NCBI RefSeq assembly: GCF_042186555.1
Contig: NC_133328.1
Coordinates: forward strand, 494,534,812 to 494,598,811
Length of the DNA: 64,000 nucleotides
Direction: 5' to 3'
Source of the DNA: Aquarana catesbeiana
Lineage: Eukaryota > Chordata > Amphibia > Anura > Ranidae
The translations under genes and the position numbers were made by a program. This document shows, piece by piece, positions 55,755 to 64,000 of this stretch (the stretch's first letter is position 1; every line of letters starts with the position of its first letter). The notes beneath the pieces are model-generated. The model was not told where the DNA came from. It saw nothing but the letters and a program-made list of their open reading frames with translations, and ran no database searches.

Positions 55755-56360
55755 CAGTAGTGGCGTGTGTCCCATCGGCTGGGGGGGGGGGGGGGGGTTG
55801 CGGCAGACAGACCTAACCAGACATTTTCCCGCCACCCCACACTAACCCTCCCCCCCATTACTGCAGCCCGCCACCACACAACATACCCCCCCCTCCTGCA
55901 CTTACCCTGTGCAGGTCATGGCTGCGGCAGCTCCCCCCCCCCGTCTCCTCCGTGCCCTGGCCGTCGCTTCTCCTCTCGGCCAATCGGGTCTTCGGACTCC
56001 TGGCCAATGGGGTCTTAGGACCCCTGGCCAATGAGGTCTTAGGACCCCTGGCCAATGAGGTCTTAGGACCCCTGGCCAATGAGGTCTGTCTTAGGACCCC
56101 TGGCCAATGAGGTCTTAGGACCCACTTCCTGATTGGCCAGGAGGAGAAACAAGGAGACATTAGCAAATTTTAATTCGCTAATGTCACACAACAGGGGTGG
56201 GCTCAGGGCACAGTGCTCTACACCCTAAGCCCACCCTTTTTTGAAGCCAATTAAAGCCTCCGGCTCTAATCCCGTGCTTCAAAAAAAAAAAAAAAAAACT
56301 CCATTTGAATCCATGCGTCCAGCATGTAGAGTAGGGGCTGGGTACATAGATTAGTGGCCG
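55755..56360. repeat. GC-rich repeat with homopolymers
   Basis: Contains a G17 run (55780-55797), C-rich blocks, the 24-bp array below and an A18 run at about 56281. It is not a host CpG-island exon as far as I can see. Confidence 0.5.
55977..56140. repeat. 24-bp minisatellite, six units, each with CCAAT
   Basis: Unit TGGCCAATGAGGTCTTAGGA plus CCCC. One unit has a 4-bp insertion (GTCT). Confidence 0.92.
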
Positions 56361-56727
56361 CCACTGGTGTGTACACGAGTAGAATTTAATTTTTAAAAAT
56401 GATCAACTTCAGAACATTCATTTAGCTTTCTAATATGGCTAGTGGGATCAAATTGATGTTCATTTTCGACTGCAGTGATGAGAAAATTAAAAAGGAGAAG
56501 AATGGAAATTTTTTTCTCTAATGAACAACATTCTAACCGGTTGTTTTTGCTCAGTAAAAATCATACATATCATAATGAAACCTGTTTAATATGAACATGA
56601 TTCCACTCAAATAGTAATTATTGGACAACATTTTTAGGCCTTTCAAATTAAATTGGTCGATTTAATCATGGCAAGAAAGAATGCTGTAGCCAAAAAACTA
56701 AATTCTACTGGTGTGTACCCAGCTTAA

Positions 56728-57186
56728 AGTGGTTGTAAAGTCAGAAGGTTTTTTATATTCATGCATTCTATGCATGAATGCAAAAAGCCTTCTATGTGCA
56801 GTAGGCCCCCTCTAATACTTGCCTGAGCCCCATCTCTGTCCAGCGATGTCCACGAGTGTCTCGACCATCCGGGACTCTTCCTCCTGATTGGCTGAGACAC
56901 AGCATTGGCCCCATTGGCTCCCACTGCTGTCAATCCAAGTCAGTCAAGAGGGGGTGGGGCCAAACTGCAGCTCTGTGTCTGAATGGATACACAGAGCTAC
57001 AGCTCAGCACTTCCATGCCAGCGGCCATTTACCGTGATGCGCCGGGTCCTCAGGACCCGGCAGTCACGAACGTTCCCGGGTGCGCACCCCAGGGGGCGCG
57101 CGGGAGCAAGATTCTGGGAGGACGTCAATGTACGCCCTCCCAGAATTATCGAACCGTCACTCGGCTATAGCGCGGTCGTTAAGTAG
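56728..57186. mobile_element. Composite of two TTAA families
   Basis: TTAA-AGTGGTTGTAAAGTC at left (one family), but the right end GCGGTCGTTAAGTAGTTAA belongs to the CCACTTG family of 21353. A GC-rich middle with GGGTCCTCAGGACCC. Confidence 0.55.
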
Positions 57187-57189
57187 TTA

Positions 57190-57660
57190 AAATCAGGATT
57201 AAATGGTAATTGTAGAGTAACTGATTTTCTGTCTACACTTCATAGCTAATTAAGTCCTGGAAAAAAAAAGGAATGGAAATAATCAAGTATTGCGCTGTAG
57301 GTCAGCTTGCGGTGTGCTATAATGAAAAGTAAAAGAGTTTTGAGCGGGGAAGGGTAGAACCTCTGTAACTCTCTGAGGATTTTTTTGCAGTGTCTCAATT
57401 TGGGAGGCTCAATATCACTTTCTGTTATGATGACTGTTGTCACCTGGACAAACAGCAAGGGCAAATCTGAAATGATATGCTTGGCACCAGAACAAGAAGT
57501 GGATGAATAATCTCACAAGGAGGAAGCCTGTTCTGGTAGCAGATGTCAAAGGTGAGATTTCCACTCACTTCCTGTTGTGTTTAAAGGGGAATGGGGGGGG
57601 GGGGGGCTACCATGCTTCTCAATTAAAAAGGTTTGTTTTGCGTTGATTTCCACTTTAAAT
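57190..57660. other. Intron sequence with G16 run
   Basis: 57592-57607 is a G homopolymer. TTGATTTCCACTTTAA at 57640-57655 looks like one end of a TTAA element. Confidence 0.45.
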
Positions 57661-58060
57661 CTCTTTCCAGTGGAGATACTTTTTAGACTACAATAGCCAA
57701 TAAGTAAGAGCTTTTTGCTTCTGGTACAAGAAACATTTCAAAGTACAATGGCACATGTCATCCAAGGCTGCTATCATGAGTGGAACAAAAGCTTTTGATG
57801 TTTGCGACAGGAAATCAGCCAAGTGAATCAGCAGCCACCAATTAAATCACCACTTACAGAGAGCTATATTATAATAAACCACTGTATTTAGCTAAATGTT
57901 TCTACTGCCTGAGCTAAAAACTATAACCATGGAATGTTCCTATGAACAGTATTTTTGTAGCATATAGAAATACCATCCATGACGAATAAAAACTATTGAC
58001 TATTTAGAATTCCTTGTACAAGGAAGAAAAGTAATGCAACAGACGACATTTAAGTTATAG
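57660..58060. promoter_or_regulatory. Candidate conserved non-coding element
   Basis: Unique, AT-balanced sequence without transposon marks, e.g. CAGCCACCAATTAAATCACC at about 57831. Purely a candidate. Confidence 0.25.
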
Positions 58061-58619
58061 CAGTACTCTAGTTTACACTTAAAAACGTTAAACTGCCCAG
58101 CAGGTTAAAAAAAGGAAAAAAAAAAAAAGGGGGGGGGGGGGGAGGATGCTCTGTTATATCTACCTCAACTTCAGCATTGCACCTGAGGAAAGTGCTTCAC
58201 CAAAGAGGACCAACAACTGTCTTTCAGGTTGACCAATGCTGGGCATTATTCAATGACTTACCTCTCACGTGAGCCCACTCCTTCATGGATCTATACAGGA
58301 GGGCACATCATTAGGACAACCTGGGCTAAGGTGATGCAGCATTCTGGACCAGCCAACCATCGGAGGAAGAAGAAGGAGCACAGGTAGCAGCATGAAATAT
58401 TGCTGGAAAAACTTGTTTATAAACTGGAGAAAAAGTAGGTGGCCATTTATAGGAAAATGCAATTCGGAAAATGCTAATTCAAAGCACTTACTAAACAGAC
58501 ATACAGTTGGGTACACTTTAAAAAGATGTGAACATTTGGGTGGCAGCATTAATCTGTGATTAGACAGTAGATGTATTCTGTTCTCTGGATCCACTGCAAA
58601 ACAATCTCTCACTAGACAA

Positions 58620-58830
58620 TTACAGCCAGTGTGTATTTACAAATGACAGTTTTCCACGCAATTTATATTTACTGCACATTCTCTTCTGAGAACTCATTTC
58701 ATTTTAGTAATTGCTAATAAATTAAAGAGCATTTCATCTGGCTTGTTCTCCATTATTTGACAGCCCTATGTAATTTCAAATGAAGAAATGAATGTTACAA
58801 AGTGCCAACATGAAAACAATCTGTTTTGAA
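58620..58830. promoter_or_regulatory. Candidate conserved non-coding element, TAAT-rich
   Basis: Unique-looking with clustered homeodomain-like cores (TTTTAGTAATTGCTAATAAA and ATTTGACAG). Style resembles developmental enhancers. No direct proof. Confidence 0.3.
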
Positions 58831-59348
58831 TGAAGCCTTTGTAGAAGAACCTGAAAATGACATGTTGCTATACTGACAGGGTTCCTTTAAAATGCAGGAA
58901 GAATGGAATAATATACAAGCTCTTTTACAGTCACATGGCCAAATGTGCTCTACTGTTTTGTGCAAGCTCGGCTCCACCGACTTTTTTTTAGCTATGGACA
59001 GAGCAGGGAAGAGTTAGAGCTACTGTCATGTTAAAGAAGACCATCACTCAAAACATCTTCCTCTAATATGCCACCCACCCTCTAACAGTAAATACATTTT
59101 TTATTTTATTTTTCTCTTCCTGAATCTTTGCCCAAGCAAGGGTGATGTTATTGGCCTCTCACTGCCTCCTGGTATGTCTACGTCACATATCACACAAGGC
59201 AGTGTATGACCAGGATTACTGACAAAGCTTTACCAGAATGTATGGCACAATCTGCTCTGGCAAACAATAAACAAGTTTCTGGTCAATTAAGCATATTTAG
59301 AACAAGCCTTTACTAACCTTTGTAGTTACAGGCACTGTGGAGCAGTTA

Positions 59349-59695
59349 GGGCCCATTCACACTAGAAACTGCACATAACTGCGCTGTTTTGGCTGCCTGT
59401 TTACATGCATTTGAAGCGCATTTGATGTGCACTTGACATGCGTTGTGTTTGCAGTGCATTTTTCAATATGTTTTTGGGCTTGGCTTTCTTGGCTTAAAGA
59501 GGCACGGTGCAGTGCATTTAAAGCGGGTTACCTGCGCTTGCAGTGCGGAAAAATGCAGTATGCTCTACTTTTTTTTTTGTTAACTGCACTGCAATGATGT
59601 GAACTATGCCCATAGGATTACCTTGATTTTGGGCTGTCTATGCAGTTGGAGTGCAGTTCAAAATGCAGCCAACTGCGTTCGGTGTGAAAGGGTCC
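59349..59695. mobile_element. Harbinger-like MITE, 347 bp
   Basis: TTA and TGA flanks, ends GGGCCCATTCACACTAG and GGTGTGAAAGGGTCC. Interior of GCAGTGCATTT-type repeats. Confidence 0.72.
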
Positions 59696-59872
59696 TGAAT
59701 CATCAAACTTCACAACAGAAGCCCTAAAAAAGTTGCTTCTTTGAGCAGCTCAGCTTGCCTTGCAGCCCACCCCGTCAGCAATTTAGCAGTCTTCCACAGT
59801 GCCTGAAGGTATAGAGGAAGCAGAGCAGTATGCTTAAAGCTCCATTGTCTGATAAAAACATCAGACTTGGTG

Positions 59873-60055
59873 GTTAATTTACTAAAACTGGAGAGTCCAA
59901 AATCTGGTGCAGCTCTGCATTGAAACCAATCAGCTTCTAAGTTCAGCTTGTTCAATTAACCTTTGACAAAAAAAAAAAAAAAAACTTAAAGCGGATTGGT
60001 TTCTATGCAGAGCTGCACCAGATTTTGCACTTTCCAGTTTTCGTAAATCAACCCC
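59873..60055. mobile_element. Palindromic MITE (GATTTACTAAA family), copy 3
   Basis: GGTTAATTTACTAAAACTGG and complement-type right end, with an A17 run and extra bases in the middle. Confidence 0.82.
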
Positions 60056-60568
60056 TTGGTGTCTGATAAATCACTGCTGTGACAACCCATTGACATCTTT
60101 CAGTGCAGAAAACATTCAGTCTTAGGGTTTATTTTCCTGAAAATAAGCCGAGTTGAGTTGATGCCAAAGAGGTCGACTTTGGTCTCATCTGGCCACAATA
60201 CTTTCACCCAGTTCTCCTCCGAGTCATTCAGATGTTCATTAGCAAACTTCAGACGGGCGGTACATGTGCTTTCTTGAGCAGGGGGACCTTGCGGTATTTC
60301 ATTCCTTCACAGTGTATTGTGTTACCAATTGTTTTTTGATGACTATGGTCCCAGCTGCCTTAAGATCATTGACAAGATTCTCCCGTGTAGTTCTTGGCTG
60401 ATTTCTCATCACTCTCATGATCACTAAAACTCCACGAGGTGAGATGCAGATTGACAGTTATTTTTTGCTTCTTCCATTTGCGAAAAATCTCACCAACTGT
60501 TGTCACCCTCTCACCAAGCTGCTTGGCAATGATCTTGTAGCCCATTCCAGCCTTGTGAAGGTCTACAA

Positions 60569-60753
60569 CAGTGGTTCTCAACTCCAGTCCTCAGGGCCCC
60601 CCAACAGGCCAGGTTTGCAAGATAGCTGAAATACATCACAGGTGATATCGCTTGCTGCTCAGTGATTGCAGTATTCTAGTCTGCAACTCCCCAAGGTAAT
60701 ACTTAAAATCTGGCCTGTTGGTGGGTCCCGAGGACTGGAGTTGAGAACCACTG
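60569..60753. mobile_element. hAT MITE in a Tc1 transposase, 185 bp
   Basis: Perfect 8-bp target duplication GTCTACAA on both sides. Ends CAGTGGTTCTCAACTCCAGT and ACTGGAGTTGAGAACCACTG, perfect over 20 bp. Confidence 0.96.
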
Positions 60754-60892
60754 GTCTACAATCTTGTCCCTGACATCCTTGGACAGCTCTTTGGTCTTGG
60801 CCATGGTGGAGAGATTGGAATCTGATTGATTGCTTCTGTGGACAGGTGTCTTTTATACAGTTAACAAGCTGAAATTAGGAGCACTCCCTTTA

Positions 60893-61160
60893 GGCTGGGT
60901 TCACACCAAACAAGGATGCGGCTGATAGCAAGGGTCTGGTGTGTCCACGTTCTCCATTTCAGGGACGAATCCAGCCTGAATTTTAGACTGAATTTGAACC
61001 AGAAACTGAGCCAAAGACGCACAGGACCTCTGTGCAATGCGCTTCGCAGCCACTCCGGAGATGTGTGAACCGACTCCATAGAGAGCCAGTCACAATCTCC
61101 TGCCATGTGAATTTGATGCGGGGAAACCCGCATCCAATTTGCACTAGTGTGAACCCAGCC
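60893..61160. mobile_element. Harbinger-like MITE in a Tc1 leader, 268 bp
   Basis: Perfect TTA flanks and perfect 14-bp ends GGCTGGGTTCACAC / GTGTGAACCCAGCC. Confidence 0.93.
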
Positions 61161-61444
61161 TTAAGAGAGTGTGCCTAATATCAGCTCGTTACATGTATAG
61201 TAGACACCTGGGAGCCAGAAATCTTGCCAAATGATAGGGATCAAATACTTATGTCACTCATTAAAAGGCAAATCAATTTATAACTTTTTTGAAATGCGTT
61301 TTTCTGGATATTTTTGTTGTTCTTCTGTCTCTCACTGTTAAAATAAACCTACCAATAAAATTATAGGACTGATCATTTCTTTGTCAGTGGGCAAACGTAC
61401 AAAATCAGCAGTGGATCAAAAATTTTTTCCCCCTAACTGTACTT

Positions 61445-61550
61445 GGTACCCAATATATCCTGCCAACTTTTAGATGTCATTGTAACAAGATAATTAATGT
61501 TAGTTACACAACCTGTCAGCGGTCAAAGTTATGGCTGATCAGTGTATATT
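61445..61550 (-). mobile_element. Tc1 terminal fragment
   Basis: AAAGTTATGGCTGATCAGTG at the right matches the end of the family at 22883-23070. Confidence 0.6.
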
Positions 61551-62015
61551 TATTTATTATAATATTTATATGCACCAACATGGCATGTGAGTACTAATAC
61601 CGTGGTGTATAAAGATACTGTAAATGTAGTAGTAAAAACCTCGGCATAGAAGGACATCCTTGAGCTGGGAGTAATTGAATACCTTCTAAACAATATAGTA
61701 GTGTAGGTTACACTTCTACTCTGACATTGCAGCTGAAATTTAACTTCAAGAAAACATGAGACAATTGTCAATGACATTTAGCCGTTTCCCAGCAAGAACA
61801 ACAATAAACATCTCTGTTACTACTACTACGAAAGAGAAACAATATGGAGGAACGAGGATTTACCAATGTGTTTTTACTTCTTTTAAAAAGGGAAAAACAC
61901 TTTGTGTACACAGCAGGAATTGGCCATGCCAATTATAAAAGGAGATGGTCATTATTCTCTGAGGTGTCTCCCAAGGCGTATAATAGGTTTATTCATTTTC
62001 TACATTATAAAGTAC

Positions 62016-62082
62016 TTCTATAGAGCCGTCAATCTACCCTGCTTACAATCTAAGGTCCCTAACTCAAAATCATACATACAGG
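62016..62082 (-). repeat. SINE tail fragment
   Basis: TAGAGCCGTCAATCTACC and TTACAATCTAAGGTCCCTAA match the tail of 429-772. Confidence 0.7.
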
Positions 62083-62217
62083 GCCAGAAAATAAACACTC
62101 CAGCGCTCATGCACAGTGCTCCAGGAGACAGTAATAAGGTGCACAAGGTTTCTTCAGGTGCAGCCCTCCACAGTTCGGGAAATCTCGAATCAACTGAAAA
62201 AAAAAAAAAAAAAAAAA

Positions 62218-62526
62218 GACACAAGGGAGCGCAACTCCTCGTGTATTACCACCATACAATTTATTAAATTCCAAATAGCAAATGGATCCTCACAAACATA
62301 AAAGATCAACAGGCTTATAACTCATATGCTTCAGCCTTGGGCAATAGGTCCCATCACAAAATAAGCTCTTCCATCTGAAGATTTTGTGATGGGACCTACT
62401 GCCCAAGGCTGAAGCATATGAGTTATAAGCCTGTTGATCTATTAGGTTTGTGAGCATCCATTTGCTTTTTGAAATTTAATTTATTGTATGGTGGCAATGC
62501 ACGAGGAGTTGCTCCCTCTTGTGTGC
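62218..62526. repeat. 309-bp palindrome, arms about 145 bp
   Basis: CACAAGGGAGCGCAACTCCT pairs with AGGAGTTGCTCCCTCTTGTG. Inner arms CCCATCACAAAAT / ATTTTGTGATGGG with an 18-bp loop. Confidence 0.92.
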
Positions 62527-62611
62527 CTTTTGCAATACATACAGGGCTGCTGATAAGGCAGTACAGCCAGCTCTCCTGTACCGGGCCTGAGACCCACTAG
62601 TTTAAAAATAG

Positions 62612-62960
62612 GATTTTTATAACAGCTTACTTGTAAAATCCTTTTCTTGGAGTACATGACAGGACACAGAGCACCATAGTAATAACTATGTGGGTTATAG
62701 GCCACCTTAAGGTGAATGGACACTGGTATAACCAAAAAGGAAACAGGAAGTACCCCTCCCATACCCGGAGTATCTCAGCTTTTGTAGCAAAGCAATATAT
62801 ACACATATCCCAATAAGAGGGGAGGGACCTCTGTGTCCCATGATGTACTACAAGAAAAGGATTTTACAGGTAAGCTGTTATAAAAATCCTATTTTCTTTA
62901 TTGTACATCACGGGCCACATAACACCATAGCAGTAACTATGTGGGATGTCACAAAGCAAT
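62612..62960 (-). mobile_element. Terminal inverted region of the DIRS element
   Basis: TTTATAACAGCTTACTTGTA (62616) recurs inverted as TACAGGTAAGCTGTTATAAA (62866). CCATAG-AGTAACTATGTGGG blocks follow both. Such inverted repeats at the 3' end are typical of DIRS retroelements. Confidence 0.72.
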
Positions 62961-63014
62961 GCCACCTGAGGGGAAGGAGACACAAAGCAAATAGCAGCCA
63001 CCAGGCGTGAGGAC

Positions 63015-64000
63015 CTATACTGCTGCCTGCAGCACACTGCGCCCGACTACCCTGGTAAAGTGCACTTTAATCTTAAAGGGAGGAACCCTTCTTTTCATGC
63101 CATAAGCCTGACTAATCACCTGACTAATCCACTTCGCAACAGTAGATTTCGATGCTGCCTGACCCTTTCTAGGGCCTTCCAGCAACACAAACAAAACATC
63201 AGTTTTCCGTATCTGAGCAGTCGCTTTCAGATAGGCTTTAATTGCTCTTACTAAATTGAGAGAATGTAATAATTTTTCTTCTGCAGAACGAGGTTCTGGG
63301 AAAAAAGGAAGGTAAGGAAACATCTTGATTCAGATGAAAACAAGACACTACCTTTGGCAAAAAGGTTGGGTGCGGACGCAGCACAACTTTATCCTTGTGA
63401 ATGATTAAGTATGGCTCTTTACAGGAGCAAGCAGCCAATTCTGACACTCTTCTTGCAGAGGTTATCGCAACTAGGAATACCAATTTCCTTGTCAAAAGGA
63501 TCAAAGGAATAATCCGTATAGGTTCAAAGGGTTGTCTTTGCAACACAGACAAAACCAGATTCCAATCCCATGGGCATAAGGGTATTCTAATTCCGAGTTA
63601 CCCCTTGTATGAATGCCCGGATTAAAGAGTGCGAAGCAAGCGGCCTTTGGAAAAACACTGCCAAGGCTGAAATCTGACCCTTGATTGTACTCAAGGCCAG
63701 CTTCATTTCTACTCCTAATTGTAGAAAGGCCATAATTCTTCCTATGACATACTTACGTCGATCTCAACCCTTGGTTTCACACCAAGTGACGTAGGCCTTC
63801 CAGACCCTGTAATAATAGTCCTGGAGGCCGGCTTTCTGGCATTAATCAGGGTGGTTACTACTGAACCTGAAAGTCCCTGATTTTTTAGAATGTGGGCTTC
63901 AATAACCACACCGTTAAATTTCGCATTTGTAAGGCATGATGGAATACCGATCCCTGCGACAGCAGGTCCGGACGAGTTGGAAGAGTCAAAGACTCCCCTG
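63015..64000 (-). pseudogene. DIRS-type tyrosine recombinase, broken, cut by window
   Basis: The minus strand reads (right to left) QISALAVFFQRPL near 63650, VFLVAITSARRVSELA with the first catalytic Arg (about 63450), VVLRPHPTFLPKVV (about 63365), then in another frame LLHSLNLVRAIKAYLK, LFVLLEGPRKGQAASKSTVA, KWISQ and VHFTR (the H-x-x-R box, about 63060). A frameshift separates the two blocks near 63300 and others lie further right. The nucleophile Tyr is not visible. This enzyme inserts circular DIRS cDNA without target duplication. The reverse transcriptase part would be outside the window. Confidence 0.82.

Larger units (their letters stand above)
60147..61441 (-). mobile_element. Minus-strand Tc1, 3' truncated, with two inserts
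   Basis: The terminal end at 61400-61441 is the complement of GGATCAAAAATTTTTTCCCC plus CTAACTGTA. Its transposase start (MAKTKELSKDV-like) lies at about 60803, interrupted by a hAT MITE, and continues VDLHKAGMGYKIIAKQLGER, TTVGEIFRKWKKQKITVNL to about 60440, then decays. The leader carries a Harbinger MITE. The 3' part of the element is missing. Confidence 0.88.
30107..64000 (-). other. Intron upstream of the GAREM exon (partial)
   Basis: Everything to the right of the exon is inferred to be the preceding intron of the minus-strand gene, at least 33.9 kb and running off the window. Its acceptor is the AG at 30107-30108 behind a short T tract. It is filled with nested transposons, annotated separately. 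No exon for the GAREM N-terminus was recognised here. Confidence 0.7.

Noticed and set aside
55755..56170. GC-rich block as a CpG-island first exon of GAREM
   Set aside because: It is a homopolymer- and minisatellite-bearing repeat. No GAREM N-terminal residues found on the minus strand.

Overview
This window looks like intronic DNA from a frog, most likely a ranid. It is AT-rich and made almost entirely of nested transposons: Tc1/mariner, PIF/Harbinger, piggyBac and hAT copies, a Penelope-like element, a DIRS element, L2/CR1-like LINE ends and V-SINE-like SINEs. The MITE families with TTAA or TTA target duplications and the abundance of Tc1 copies suggest an amphibian. The species assignment is inference from repeat style only.

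I find one convincing host coding exon: minus strand, 29966-30106, 141 bp, with a good acceptor and donor. It encodes 46 residues that I recognise as part of the CABIT domain of GAREM (FAM59), an adaptor in EGF-receptor/ERK signalling. The window would then lie inside the GAREM gene, read right to left: an upstream intron of at least 33.9 kb (30107-64000) and a downstream intron of at least 29.9 kb (1-29965). No other host exon was recognised.

Layout. 1-1.3 kb: fold-back Tc1 MITE, SINE, Tc1 remnant. 2.3-9.8 kb: MITEs, a hammerhead-like motif, and a 1.05 kb Tc1 with a gutted transposase. 10.2-13.7 kb: pogo/Tigger-like element, L2 LINE end, hAT and piggyBac MITEs. 17-23 kb: LINE end split by a piggyBac MITE, followed by more TTAA elements. 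23.7-25.5 kb: Tc1 copies. 26.5-29 kb: a Penelope-like composite with a 0.95 kb palindrome. 30.2-31.4 kb: three MITEs sharing junctions. 33.5-35.2 kb: Harbinger element with a transposase fossil. 36.3-42.2 kb: a Tc1 split by an L1-like insert and by a Penelope-like element that itself carries a piggyBac MITE. 45.8-50.3 kb: a Tc1 split by a 2.7 kb hAT that carries further insertions. 51-56 kb: Harbinger and hAT MITEs and minisatellites. 59-61.5 kb: minus-strand Tc1 with two nested MITEs. 62-64 kb: palindrome and the 3' part of a DIRS retroelement with tyrosine recombinase.

No bacterial-type operon, CRISPR array, rRNA or tRNA gene is present. Transposon ORFs are decayed except the Penelope-like ORF (37510-39432), whose reverse transcriptase and GIY-YIG core motifs are open. 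The least expected signals are hammerhead-ribozyme-like motifs around Penelope-type sequence, piggyBac MITEs that carry an ATG followed by a splice donor, and insertion junctions clean enough to order the insertions in time.
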